Of a stretch of DNA of 64,000 nt, positions 20,662 to 32,329 are shown piece by piece. The stretch is taken from the NCBI GenBank assembly GCA_030849465.1, contig JARVLF010000006.1, positions 930,001-994,000 of the forward strand. Direction: 5' to 3'. The DNA is from Moesziomyces globuligerus (Eukaryota; Basidiomycota; Ustilaginomycetes; Ustilaginales; Ustilaginaceae). The stretch's first letter is position 1, and the number at the start of each line of letters is the position of its first letter. A program made the position numbers and the translations under genes. The notes under the pieces are model-generated. The model saw only the letters and a list, made by a program, of their open reading frames with translations, made no database searches and was not told the DNA's origin.

Positions 20662-23600
20662 GGCGAGGATGACTCTGCGTGCGCTTGGCTACGCGGCGGT
20701 GGCTATTGCAAGGGAGAAGGCGACGCGCAAAGACGTGCAGAGGACGATGGGAGACGTCAGGTGGAGGACGTATTGCAAGATGCGACCAGGGGACGACGGG
20801 GTATGATGGGGCCCGACCTTAAGCGCGTCCAGGGAGCGGTGTGTAGGGATGAGGATGGTAAGAGGAGAGGCAGGCACAGGTCCGATGCAGATGCCAGTCA
20901 AGGTGCAGGTAGAAGGTGCATGTGCATTCGCAGAGCGGGACGAGGAGGCGCGGCAACGACTGTACGGTCGAGGCGGTCGGGGTGGCGTAACGTTCTCGAA
21001 GGCGAGGCGGCTGCATCAGATTCGGATGTGCAGGAGAAGCCCGTCGACGGAGCGTGACCTCTGCAGCCCGGCGGTGGGCTTTGCGTGGCTTTGCGTGCGC
21101 CTCGTCAGCGTAGAGCATCCAAGACGAGGCTCCGCGGGATCCCCGTCGTGACTGAGGATGTGGTGTTCCGAGGCCTTGGCTGGGCTTAGCCGGGCGCCGT
21201 GGGCCGAGGAGCTGCTTTGGCTCGACGGCGCGCGATTCAGGGTCCGGCCAGCTGCTGTCGCCTGTCTCGCGGCTCGCCCGACGCGCTGCAGGATTCGAGA
21301 GCCGACTTGCGCGCTGCGCTGCCTCGGACGGAATTTCTTTCGACAAGCGAGCCCCCTTTGCTCCACGCTGCATGCCGTCCCGCGGTGAGCTCCACAAGAC
21401 GAGCCTCGCGTGTGATGGTTTGGGTCGCCTGATTTCTTGTCCAATGTCAAAAAGCGGTGCTGCCAAGCGTTGGCGCTGAGCCAATCGAGTCCATCCGAGC
21501 TTCCTCTCTTCTTGGCTCCCCGCACCCTGAGCCATTGTGAACGAACCTCCATGCGATCGCATGTCGCACAACAACATGGACAGACAGGCCGTGCGGATGT
21601 CAGCTCAATTGAGCATCGGCGCCGAACGCGGGCCGCTGCGGCGGTGCGGCGCTGGCAGAGCAGTACGCGCGTAAGGGGGCGTGCTTGCAATGTTGTCGGC
21701 ACACCCGCTCCACGCCTGACCGCACGCCGACCTGGCAGCCGAGACCCGCCGCAGCAGCCCTCGTGACGGCCCTCGCCGGAACCTTGTCCACGTCCAGTTC
21801 ATCGGCTCTACTGTAGGCTCGGCCTTCTACCGCATCTCAGGTCTGCGACGATCCCCTGCCGTGACTGGAGTTTCCGCCCATGCGCGTTCGGCCCTGGAAG
21901 CTTTATTTTTTCAAGCGCGCCGAGCCCCGCCTGAGACCAACATCATTTCAGTCTGTGGGCGCTGTCACGGCAAAACAAACTGACCGCGGCCACCTGCTCA
22001 CTGACACGGTATCCCGAACCACAGCCACGCCTCGCAACGCATGTGCCGGTCACGACCATGGACGACCTCGCCGCGTTGCATGAGGGTCGGCTGTAGCAAG
22101 CGCGGCGCGCTTGTTGTGGTGCCAAGCGGCCAAGGTCGCAGACGACTCGCCAAGACCAAGCCCGCTTGGCCTTGGCGTTTTCAACCCCACCCTTTCAAGC
22201 CGCTCGGCCAAGTTTGAATTCAACGCTCGGCCTCAGATGCCCGTTTTTCCGGACAGGACCCTCCTGGCCGATCGGCTGCAGATCCTCAGCCCCCTCCTTC
22301 CTCGTTTGGCGCCCGGTCTTCCTCTCTGCTGTGTACAGTATCAAGCATCGCCATTGTGCGGGACGTCTGTGCTTGGCGCTTGCTGGCCAACGTGAGCGCG
22401 CACATCGCCTTGCACGTGCAGATCGCCGCGTCGCAGATTGACCCGATCTGCATCGTGTTTTGCACCCGATGTCGGTTCGACCTGAAAGCCCACCGCTCCT
22501 CGGCCATCAGATGCTAGCAAAGTGAGCAGATCATGTCCTGCTGCTTTCTCGCCCTGCCATCTTGGAACTTGCGGGGACCTGTCTTCCCGATAGATCTGTT
22601 TATGCTTTACGCTGGACAACGCCCCAGACATCGAGACAAGAGCGGTGCCTGCTTCTTGTCGTGAAAATGTCAAACAGGGCGCTGTTGAAAAAGGAGGCCC
22701 AAAAAGGTGGCACATTAAATCACGCCCCGTTCAGGCTCTTGGCACCGGCCACCGGCGATAAGAGCTGGCAAACAGCATCCAGTACATGAGACGCCATAGA
22801 GCAGGATCAGCTACGTTGACGAGACCCGTTTTGCATACAATCTCTGTCGTGCGGTACAAACCGATCATTCGCCGAGCAAAGATGCAACGACCGCATGGTT
22901 TACGTCAAGACCGGCCACGGTCAATTTCCAGGTCGCTTTGCTGGCAGGTTTTCGGGTGCACCTGCATGCCTCGCCCAGTTCATGCAGCGTCGATCCTACG
23001 TCGCCTTAGCCTGAGGCTTAGATCTTCCACTTGAGCTCACGCACCGGCGCATCTTTGCATCCGTCTAGGTGAAGACTTCATGCAGTTCGGCACGCAGTCT
23101 ACCAGAGCAAGGCCGGAGAAGACGGAGAGCGCTACCAGACAACGTCGATCGATGCCTTGCGCCTACCTACATGCTCGATTCGATGAAGATCGCGTCCAGG
23201 TAGTGTTCTGAGGGATGAACCGCATCGACGGTACCTGCTCACGGCCCGCCCGATGACACGAAGACCTACTGCTGCTGGCCGCTCTCATCGCGCGTCACCT
23301 TGCCGATGGACAGGCGGTCGGTAATGCGATGTCGGAGGGCGTCCGACCAAGCCAGGTAGAGCTCAGTCGGGGCGTCGAGAAGTGAGCATGGCATTGCAAG
23401 GCAGTCGACAGCATCCCTCTGCACGACTTTCGGAAGCCGTGCCCGTAGATCTTGACGCCGGTTCGAGGAGCACTCACTTACCCACGGCATTTGCAATGCG
23501 AAGGAATCGCTAGCCGCAACAAGGCAGCGTCCCGCCCCCGCGGTGGGTGTTGGAGCGGGTGGGTCTCAGAGGCCGAAAAGGCATGCGTGGCCCCACTCGA

Positions 23601-26069
23601 GACATCCACAGCCAAGTCACCATGCGACGACGTGGTACTGACGGGGGCACAATGGAGATCGAAAAAAGCGGAAGGCTTCCGAGGCCCGAGTCGACAAGTT
23701 TGCACGTCTGGCGGAACGAAACTTTGGAGGTTCACCCTCCACGCTCCGACCCTCAAGCCTGTTATCACTAAACTGGGCTGGAGGCCGTCACGCCAAGCAC
23801 CACGGAAAGCCGCCTTCAGACCCTCTGGGTCGCCCATGCGACGATTTGCGAGGTGCTTGCCATGAGTCGGTGCTTGTAGAGCCAGCCCAGGCTGTTCAGG
23901 GCGATCCGAGCCTGCGGCCAATGGAGCCCCTCAGGCCTCTCGAGACGCTAGGCGTCGAACAAGTCGTATGCACTGTGATGATTCGGAGTTTCAACGACCC
24001 GCTCGGACGTGTTTTGATTTTGGCAAGATCGTATGCGCGAAGTTGAAAGGCTTGCGGATTCGAATTCACCAAACGCTATTCACGAAACGACGCGGATGTA
24101 TTCAAACACAGCCCTGCTGCGTCAAGCACACCGCGATCGCAAAATCTCCGCCAGGCAGGAGGGCGAGCTGTCACTCGGATGTCTTCAGTACCACCCACGA
24201 TCGGCGTGCTGCGGCTCTGCACCAGTTCGGCGGGCCGCACCCCTCGCTGCCCGAGAGGTTGAAGCCAAAGTTTCGACGCTCGATTTGACCTTGAGCCAAG
24301 CACGATGCTTCAGCACAGGATCTCGGACATGCATCGGACTGGCGAGCGTCTAGAGGTCCGTATTCTGCGTCGGCCGTTGCGTCACCGCAGCCCGCAGTGC
24401 TTGGCTTTGGCTGCCCAAGCAGAGGCTCGGTTTCCGAAGCTGCTGCCTGTGGCCATCCTGTCGGTCGCCCGCGCCCCATGGCCAACGCGGAGTCGACTCG
24501 CCGATGCAAACGCAGCCCCTGAGGCAGCGCACATCTTCCAGTGCCGCTGGTGCCGTATTTTTGGACTGCGCCTCCAGCCTCGCTGCCAAGGCCAAACCTT
24601 GCATCCTCGTCGCGATCTAAGTAGCTCCATCCACGTCTTCATCTAGCACGGTGCTGCTGATCTTGATACTGCACGCACCTCACAGCGTCGTAGCCAGCAA
24701 GATTCAGGATGTGAGAGAATGAAGGCGAGTGTACGGGAACGTGCGCTGGGCTGCGTGATGCACATCGATGGCTCGACGGGCGAGCGCGCGCGTGCTTCTC
24801 TGGCATGCCAGCGCTGTGCCGGCTTCTCCGACGCTCGGCCCTGAAGGTTTGTGACTTCAAAGCATGTCGAGTGTTTTTCTTCCTGCGCGCTCACCCTCTG
24901 TGCTTTCGCCTGGAATCTCGGTCTTTGCGCGGCGACGCGGCGCTGTGCAGCAAATTCTGAGCGCGTTCCGAGGGGGAAGATGTGCGTGTGTCTACGCACG
25001 CTTCAGCGCAACGCTCGGCCTGCTCTCGTCTGCCTCCTGTCGCGCAATGCCGTGTTTTTTTTTTTCTTCCTCTTTTTCTGTCTCGCCTCCTGGGCGCGCC
25101 TCAGAGGGCCCCTGAGCGGCTTGCCGGGCAGTGCCCCTTTGCTTTGGCTCTGCATGGGCTCGCCGGCTTGCAACCCTGGCGTGCATCTAACTCTGGCTCG
25201 CGATCTGCGCACCCGTTTCGCTGTCACTCTGGCCGTGCAGCTAAGAAGCAGACAGAGCCCACCGGACTTGACTGGCTCAGCGCCTCGGCATGCCACTGTC
25301 CCTGCTCCCCCGCCTCGCCTTGCTTTGCCTGCCTTTCCTTGCCTCGCCTCGCCGACCGACCGCCCTCCAGCCGGACGCGCCTCCGCCCATTCCCCTCGCC
25401 AAACCTGCCTTGGCAAAAGCACAGCTAGCTGCCTGCCAGCAGCGGCCTCAAGCCGAACCCAGCCCCCTCGTCCCTGCGTGCGCAAGCCAAGCTCTCTAGC
25501 CTAGCCAGCACGCCGCGATATCGATCTCTCTCCCCTCGCTGCTCTGGTCAAGCTCGCCTTCGCCATCTTCTTCCTCTCCCTCACCACATCACCCTCCACC
25601 ATCGCCCTCTCCATCCCCTCAGACTCGATCCACATCGTTCCGCGACACGGATCCGGTACACAGGTCGATTCGAGGTTGGCGACATCCAAGGAGTCGAGTT
25701 CAAGTTGCGCAGTCGATCGAGTCGATCATCGTCAACGCCGCTTCCTCCCTCACCTTCTCATCCGCCTGGCACCCCGACTTTGACCTTTTCCGGCAACCTC
25801 CGACGGTCGAACCGACGTCTCCTTGTCGCTATTGTGTCCTAAGCCGACCACCTGTCGAAGCAACGACAACTTCGACATCGCAAGCATCTTCGCTAGTCGG
25901 CCAGCTTTTGTCTTCAAATCCGCATGTCCTTTGATAGGCTTGCATCCATAAACTAGTTTCGCTCCATCCGGCCTTGCAAGTGTACGATCAGAAGCCACCA
26001 AACGCGCCAACATCCGCACTCGGTAACGGCGCTTCCGCCACCACATCCTCATCGCCACCTTTTCCCGGC
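20662..26069. other. 5.4-kb gene-free interval between the divergent GH72 and FKS1 genes
   Basis: I find no coding region with a family signature or consistent codon bias here. The frames present are short and stop-riddled, and the longest frame near the left end is only the antisense of the GH72 gene. No tRNA-like arms or transposon ends were recognised. Pyrimidine-rich tracts approach the FKS1 start (about 25540-25640), including a run ending CCCCTCAG that could be a leader splice acceptor. A T-run lies at about 25054-25065. It must hold two promoters and probably long leaders. Confidence 0.55.
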
Positions 26070-29000
26070 ATGTCGTCTCATCACGGCGCCGGTGGTCTGC
26101 CACCGCAGCAGCAGCCGCCTATGAACCCCTTCGCTGGCGCTGCCTTCCACGAGGACCAGGGCAGCGAAGTCAGCTTCTTTCCCACCGAACGCAGAGATAC
26201 ATACGCCTCGGAACGATCCGACGGCGAACTCATCCCCGGCCACGGCTACGATGCCGACTCCTACGAGGGCGGTGCCTACAAGGACAGCTACGCCTACTCC
26301 GCTGAGTCGGCCCAGCGCGGCTACGGCCCTGGTCCCGGCAGCCAGTTCGGACAGGGCTCCTACGCTCCGTCTGGCATCTCGAGCCCGCATCCCGATGCTG
26401 GCGCTGGCGGCTACCGCCAGCGTGAACCCTACCCGGCCTGGACCGCAGAGCACAACATCCCGCTCTCCAAAGAGGAGATCGAGGACATCTTCATCGACCT
26501 GGCCAACAAGTTCGGTTTCCAGCGCGACAACATGCGCAACATGTACGACCACATCATGATCATGCTCGACTCGCGCTCGAGTCGCATGACGCCTCAGCAG
26601 GCACTCATGACGCTTCACGCCGACTACATCGGTGGCGAGCACGCAAACTACCGCAAGTGGTACTTTGCCGCCCAGCTCGACCTCGACGACGCCATCGGCA
26701 AGGTTCAGAACCCCGGCCTCGCACGCGCGGCCAGCATGGCCAACCGCGGCCGCAACGCCGGCAGCGCTGCCGCCAAGCTCCAGACCGCCAGTGCCAAGTC
26801 GCTCCAGACCGCCTCCGCCCGATGGCGTGATGCGATGCTCAAGATGAGTGACTACGACCGTCTGCGTCAGGTCGCCCTCTACCTCCTCTGTTGGGGTGAG
26901 GGTGGTCAGGTCCGTTTCGTGCCTGAATGTCTCTGCTTCATCTTCAAATGTGCCGACGACTACTACCGCTCGCCAGAGTGTCAGAACCGCATGGAACCCG
27001 TGCCCGAGGGTCTCTATCTCCGCGCCGTCGTCAAGCCCCTCTACCGCTTCCTTCGCGACCAGGTCTTCGAGGTCGTCGACGGCAAGTTTGTCAAGAAGGA
27101 GAAGGACCACGACAAGATCATCGGCTACGACGATGTCAACCAGCTCTTCTGGTACCCCGAGGGCATCGGCAGGATCATCCTCAACGACAAGACCCGTCTC
27201 GTCGATGTTCCTCCGAGCCAGCGCTTCATGAAGTTCGACAAGATCGACTGGCCTCGGGTCTTCTTCAAGACTTACAAGGAGAAGCGATCCTTCTTCCACC
27301 TGCTCGTCAACTTCAACCGCATCTGGATTCTCCACATCTCGGTCTTCTTCTACTACACTGCTTACAACGCGCCCAAGATCTACGCCCGCTCCCGAAACCC
27401 CACCAGCGCCGAGTCGCTCTCCGCTGCTGGCCTCGGTGGTGCCGTGTCGTCCCTCATCATGATCGCTGCTACCATGGCCGAGTTCTCGTACATCCCCACC
27501 ACCTGGAACAACACGAGCCACCTGATGCGCCGCATGATCTTCCTCGCCATCTGTCTCGCGGTGACCGTCGCTCCTGCCGTCTACATCTTTGGCTTCAACA
27601 ACGATGGCAACATCGCCAACATCATCTCCATCGTCCACCTCGCTGTCGCAGGATGCATCACGGCGCTCTTCTCCATTGTGCCTTCGGGCCGAATGTTTGG
27701 AGACCGTGTCGCTGGCAAGGCGCGCAAGTATCTGGCGAACCAGACCTTCACCGCCTCGTACGCGCCTCTGGTCAAGAGCCACCGTGCCGTCTCGATCCTG
27801 CTCTGGGCGCTCGTCTTCGGATGCAAGCTCACCGAGTCCTACTTCTTCCTCACCCTCTCGTTCCGTGATCCTCTGGCCGTCATGATCACCATGAAGGTGC
27901 AGGGCTGCAGCGACAAGTACTTTGGCACGGCGCTCTGCGCCAACCAGCCCGCCTTTGCGCTCACCTTCATGACGATCATGGACCTCAGTCTCTTCTTCCT
28001 CGACACCTTCCTGTGGTACGTCATCTGGAACACGGTCTTCTCCATCGGTTGGTCCTTCCACATGGGTCTCTCCATCTGGACGCCCTGGTCCGACATCTTC
28101 CAGCGCCTGCCCAAGCGCATCTACGCCAAGCTGCTCGCCACCGCCGACATGGAGATCAAGTACAAGCCCAAGGTGCTCGTCTCGCAGGTGTGGAACGCCA
28201 TCATCATCTCGATGTACCGCGAGCACCTGCTCTCCATCGACCACGTGCAGAAGCTGCTCTACCACCAGGTGCCCGCCGGCGAGAACGGCAAGCGCACGCT
28301 CCGAGCCCCCACCTTCTTCATCAGCCAGACCGACAAGGGAATCAAGCCCGAGTTCTTCCCCAAGGGCTCCGAGGCCGAGCGCCGAATCAGCTTCTTTGCC
28401 CAGTCGCTCACCACGGCGCTTCCCGAGCCGCTGCCCATCGACGCCATGCCCACCTTCACTGTCCTCGTGCCCCACTACTCCGAGAAGATTCTGCTCTCCC
28501 TTCGTGAGATCATCCGCGAGGAGGACCAGAACACGCGTGTGACGCTGCTCGAATACCTCAAGCAGCTCCACCCCGTCGAATGGGACAACTTTGTCAAGGA
28601 CACCAAGATCCTCGCCGAAGAATCGCAGGGCTTCGGCGGCAACTCGCCATTCGGCGGCGACAGCGACGAGAAGTCGGGCACCAAGAACTCGGCCAAGGCG
28701 GACGATCTTCCCTTCTACTGCATCGGTTTCAAGTCGGCCGCGCCCGAGTACACGCTGCGAACCCGTATCTGGTCGTCGCTGCGTGCTCAGACGCTCTACC
28801 GAACCGTGTCTGGTTTCATGAACTACTCCAAGGCCATCAAGCTCCTCTATCGTGTCGAGAACCCCGAGGTCGTTCAGCTGTTTGGCGGCAACACCGAGAA
28901 GCTCGAGCGCGAGCTGGAACGCATGTCGCGCCGCAAGTTCAAGTTTGTCATCTCGATGCAGCGCTACTCCAAGTTCAACAAGGAGGAGCAGGAGAACGCC

Positions 29001-31427
29001 GAATTCCTTCTGCGTGCCTACCCGGATCTGCAGATCGCCTACCTGGACGAGGAGGCGCCCCGCAAGGAGGGCGGCGAATCGCGCTGGTTCTCGGCACTCG
29101 TCGACGGTCACTCGGAGATCCTGGCCAGCGGCAAGCGTCGCCCGAAGTTCCGTGTCGAGCTCCCCGGTAACCCTATCCTCGGTGACGGCAAGTCGGACAA
29201 CCAGAACCACGCCATCATCTTCAACCGTGGCGAGTACGTCCAGCTGATCGATGCCAACCAGGACAACTACCTCGAGGAGTGCCTCAAGGTCCGCAGCGTC
29301 CTCGGCGAGTTCGAGTCCTTCAACGTGTCCAACCAGAACCCGTACGGCTCTGGCCACCAGGAATTCGCCAAGGCGCCCGTCGCCATTCTTGGTGCGCGCG
29401 AGTACATTTTCTCGGAGAACATTGGTATTCTCGGTGACGTCGCCGCCGGCAAGGAACAGACGTTCGGTACCATGGCCGGTCGTGGTCTCGCTCAGATCGG
29501 TGGTAAGCTGCACTACGGTCACCCGGATTTCCTCAACACGATCTTCATGACCACGCGTGGTGGTGTGTCCAAGGCGCAGAAGGGTCTCCACCTGAACGAG
29601 GACATCTACGCCGGCATGACCGCCTTCGGTCGAGGTGGCCGCATCAAGCATGTCGAGTACTACCAGTGCGGCAAGGGCCGTGATCTGGGCTTTGGCACGA
29701 TTCTCAACTTCACCACCAAGCTTGGCAACGGAATGGGCGAGCAGATGCTGTCGCGCGAGTACTACTACCTCGGCACTCAGCTGCCCGTCGACCGCTTCCT
29801 CACCTTCTACTACGGCCACCCTGGTTTCCACATCAACAACATCCTCGTCATCCTCTCGGTGCAGCTCTTCATGTTCACCATGGTCTTCATCGGCACGCTC
29901 AACTCGCAGCTGCGTGTGTGCGCCACCACCAACAGCGAGTACATCGTCGGCACCGGCGGCTGCTACTACCTCAACCCGGTCTTCCTCTGGATCAAGCGTA
30001 CGATCATCAGCATCTTCCTCGTCTTCATGATTGCCTTCCTGCCGCTCTTCCTGCAGGAGCTCTCGGAGCGAGGCGCCGTCTCGGCGTTCGTCCGTCTGGC
30101 CAAGCACTTCATGAGTCTCAGTCCCATCTTCGAGGTGTTCTCCACCATGACCTACTCGCACTCGATCATCTCCAACTTGACCTTTGGCGGTGCGCGCTAC
30201 ATTGCCACCGGTCGAGGTTTCGCAACGACACGCCAGAGCTTTGCGCTTCTGTACAGCCGATTCGCAGGTCCTTCGATCTACTCGGGCATGCGTCTGCTGC
30301 TGCTGCTGCTCTACATCACGCTTACGCTCTGGATCCCGCACCTCATCTACTTCTGGATCAGTATCCTGGCGCTCTGCGTCGCTCCCTTCCTGTTCAACCC
30401 GCACCAGTTCTCGGCCTCGGACTTCATCATCGACTACCGCGAGTTCCTGCGCTGGATGTCACGCGGCAACAGCCGAAGCCACGCCAACTCGTGGATCGGC
30501 TACTGCCGTCTCAGCCGAACCAAGGTCACGGGTTACAAGAAGAAGCGCCTCGGTCACCCGAGCGAGAAGCTGGCCGGCGACGTGCCGCGTGCTGGCTGGA
30601 GGACGATCCTGTTCGCCGAGGTCATCTTCCCCATCTGCCTCGCCGTGATCTTTGTGGTCGCTTACGCGTTCGTCAAGTCGTTCCACCAGACCGGAGACCC
30701 GCCCCAGGGTGCCATCGTCCGCATCGCCATCATCGCGCTCGGCCCGATCGTGTGGAACGCCGCCATCCTGCTGGTGCTCTTCCTGATCAGCATGTTCCTC
30801 GGCCCCGCGCTCAACAACTGCTGCGCCAAGTTTGGCTCGATCATGGCCTCGATCGCGCACGTGCTTGCCGTCATCGGCGTGATCGTCGCGTTCGAGTTCC
30901 TCTGGTTCCTGGAGCTGTGGAACGCCTCGCACGCTGTGCTGGGCATCATCGCCGTCATTGCGATCCAGCGCGCCATCTTCAAGATCCTGATTGCGCTCGT
31001 GCTCTCGCGAGAGCTGAAGCACGACGAGACCAACCGCGCCTGGTGGACGGGACGCTGGTACGGACGAGGCCTCGGCGGCCACGCCTTCAGCCAGCCTGCG
31101 CGTGAGTTTGTGGTCAAGATCATCGAGATGTCGCTCTTCTCTGCCGACTTCCTCACGGCGCACATCCTGCTCTTCGGCCTCTCGCTGCCATGCCTCATCC
31201 CATACTTCGACAAGCTGCACTCGACGGCGCTGTTCTGGCTGCGTCCCTCGAAGCAGATCCACGCGCCGATCTTCTCGCTGCGACAGCGCAAGCAGCGTCG
31301 CTCGATCGTGTGGAGGTACCTGATCCTCTTCGTGTTCTCCTTTGCGGTGTTCCTGGCGCTCATCGTGCTTCCGGCGATCTTCTCGTCGACGATCGACCTG
31401 AACTGCTCGTTCTGCAAGTCGCTCTAG
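26070..31427 (+). CDS. FKS1: Beta-1,3-glucan synthase catalytic subunit (GT48, FKS family)
   Basis: An integral plasma-membrane enzyme that polymerises UDP-glucose into wall beta-1,3-glucan under Rho1 control. The first in-frame ATG is at 26070, giving 1785 residues; the frame is open upstream to a stop at 25935 but has no earlier ATG. Order: a disordered Pro/Gly/Tyr-rich N-tail (about 1-120), FKS1 domain 1 (from [20 protein letters not shown]), a first cluster of about six membrane helices (about 425-680), the large cytosolic catalytic region (about 690-1240; e.g. [20 protein letters not shown] and [18 protein letters not shown]), and a C-terminal helix cluster to the end. Echinocandin hotspot 1 reads FLTLSFRDP (residues 593-601) and hotspot 2 LWIKRTII (from 1306); both differ from the yeast strings. 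It appears as one exon, unlike many basidiomycete copies. Confidence 0.97.
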   Translation: MSSHHGAGGLPPQQQPPMNPFAGAAFHEDQGSEVSFFPTERRDTYASERSDGELIPGHGYDADSYEGGAYKDSYAYSAESAQRGYGPGPGSQFGQGSYAPSGISSPHPDAGAGGYRQREPYPAWTAEHNIPLSKEEIEDIFIDLANKFGFQRDNMRNMYDHIMIMLDSRSSRMTPQQALMTLHADYIGGEHANYRKWYFAAQLDLDDAIGKVQNPGLARAASMANRGRNAGSAAAKLQTASAKSLQTASARWRDAMLKMSDYDRLRQVALYLLCWGEGGQVRFVPECLCFIFKCADDYYRSPECQNRMEPVPEGLYLRAVVKPLYRFLRDQVFEVVDGKFVKKEKDHDKIIGYDDVNQLFWYPEGIGRIILNDKTRLVDVPPSQRFMKFDKIDWPRVFFKTYKEKRSFFHLLVNFNRIWILHISVFFYYTAYNAPKIYARSRNPTSAESLSAAGLGGAVSSLIMIAATMAEFSYIPTTWNNTSHLMRRMIFLAICLAVTVAPAVYIFGFNNDGNIANIISIVHLAVAGCITALFSIVPSGRMFGDRVAGKARKYLANQTFTASYAPLVKSHRAVSILLWALVFGCKLTESYFFLTLSFRDPLAVMITMKVQGCSDKYFGTALCANQPAFALTFMTIMDLSLFFLDTFLWYVIWNTVFSIGWSFHMGLSIWTPWSDIFQRLPKRIYAKLLATADMEIKYKPKVLVSQVWNAIIISMYREHLLSIDHVQKLLYHQVPAGENGKRTLRAPTFFISQTDKGIKPEFFPKGSEAERRISFFAQSLTTALPEPLPIDAMPTFTVLVPHYSEKILLSLREIIREEDQNTRVTLLEYLKQLHPVEWDNFVKDTKILAEESQGFGGNSPFGGDSDEKSGTKNSAKADDLPFYCIGFKSAAPEYTLRTRIWSSLRAQTLYRTVSGFMNYSKAIKLLYRVENPEVVQLFGGNTEKLERELERMSRRKFKFVISMQRYSKFNKEEQENAEFLLRAYPDLQIAYLDEEAPRKEGGESRWFSALVDGHSEILASGKRRPKFRVELPGNPILGDGKSDNQNHAIIFNRGEYVQLIDANQDNYLEECLKVRSVLGEFESFNVSNQNPYGSGHQEFAKAPVAILGAREYIFSENIGILGDVAAGKEQTFGTMAGRGLAQIGGKLHYGHPDFLNTIFMTTRGGVSKAQKGLHLNEDIYAGMTAFGRGGRIKHVEYYQCGKGRDLGFGTILNFTTKLGNGMGEQMLSREYYYLGTQLPVDRFLTFYYGHPGFHINNILVILSVQLFMFTMVFIGTLNSQLRVCATTNSEYIVGTGGCYYLNPVFLWIKRTIISIFLVFMIAFLPLFLQELSERGAVSAFVRLAKHFMSLSPIFEVFSTMTYSHSIISNLTFGGARYIATGRGFATTRQSFALLYSRFAGPSIYSGMRLLLLLLYITLTLWIPHLIYFWISILALCVAPFLFNPHQFSASDFIIDYREFLRWMSRGNSRSHANSWIGYCRLSRTKVTGYKKKRLGHPSEKLAGDVPRAGWRTILFAEVIFPICLAVIFVVAYAFVKSFHQTGDPPQGAIVRIAIIALGPIVWNAAILLVLFLISMFLGPALNNCCAKFGSIMASIAHVLAVIGVIVAFEFLWFLELWNASHAVLGIIAVIAIQRAIFKILIALVLSRELKHDETNRAWWTGRWYGRGLGGHAFSQPAREFVVKIIEMSLFSADFLTAHILLFGLSLPCLIPYFDKLHSTALFWLRPSKQIHAPIFSLRQRKQRRSIVWRYLILFVFSFAVFLALIVLPAIFSSTIDLNCSFCKSL

Positions 31428-32329
31428 AGGCGCACCCGAAGCTGCCCGCCACTGTGCGGCTCTCTCTGCATGGGGCACGGCACGCTCGTGGTGCCGCCCG
31501 ACCGCGTGCCTGCTCGACTCGAACATTCTTCCGCTCTCGCTCCCTAGAGTTCTGTAATCTGTAGGCGTTCGACACTCTTTCCTCCGTCCTCTCCTCTGCC
31601 TCTTCGTCCTTGCCTCCTTTCCCCCTTCTTTCTTGTCTTCTGTCAAATATCGTTTGCGCTCCTCTGCTTATCTTTCTTTCTCGGCTCCTTGGCTTCGAAC
31701 GCTCGTCGGCGCCATTTCCCCTTTCCTGCATCATCACATTTTGCACAAAGCATCATCAGAATGGACCATGTCTTACCAAGATCGGATTGCGAGGTGTTGT
31801 GCAGCTGTCGGATGTGAATGGTGTGTGGATGGCCAAGCCACTTTCGACATGGCGAGGAGCTGGGTTGGTTGAATCAGGCCAACGACGCTCGAGCGTGACG
31901 AGGACTCGGCGGAGGCGGCTTCAAGTCGCGTCGACGCGTGGGGTTCGCGCGGGGCCTGGCTATGTTTGTTGCCCGCTCGGCCTCGTTGCAGGGAAAATTC
32001 AGCACAGCAGGAGTGGCTCTAACAAAGAAACGGTGTGCCGATGGGTGGAGGCAAGGCTGCATGCCGCGGTGATTTCTCCCCACCATCACCACTGCTTCTC
32101 CATCACCAACGACATCCATCCACACCACCGACGCACGCCAGAGACATACATCCACACCACCGACGCACGCCACCTTCGAACGCTCACCGTGCGCGTTGCT
32201 GCTCCATCTTGGCCTTCAACGCACGCTACGTCTGTCCGATTGGTGTCTACTCCCGACGCGTCCCGAACGTCCTCATCCGAGACGACCGTCGCACGGCCAT
32301 CTTGCTAATTGAGGAAACCGCAAGGTAGA
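31428..32329. other. Intergenic, FKS1 to the CENP-L-like gene
   Basis: It contains the pyrimidine-rich FKS1 trailer and the promoter of the next gene. A 24-bp direct repeat lies near the right end (32117-32172). No gene is seen. Confidence 0.6.
32117..32172. repeat. 24-bp direct repeat, two copies with a 32-bp period
   Basis: Perfect copies lie at 32117-32140 and 32149-32172, separated by 8 bases. Each begins CATCCACACCACCGACG. They sit about 160-210 bases before the downstream ATG, in a likely promoter or leader. Confidence 0.9.

Noticed and set aside
19543..21057. A 504-codon open frame on the plus strand overlapping the GH72 gene
   Set aside because: It lies mostly antisense to a verified coding region. 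The part beyond the GH72 start has no signature.
25974..26069. Upstream extension of FKS1 by 32 codons
   Set aside because: The extension begins with TTG, not ATG. No in-frame ATG occurs between the stop at 25935 and 26070, and no upstream exon could be supported.
26049..30404. A 1451-codon open frame on the minus strand opposite FKS1
   Set aside because: It is the mirror of the strongly biased FKS1 codons. Its translation is Glu/Asp/Val/His/Arg-rich without any domain, as expected for the antisense of C-ending codons.
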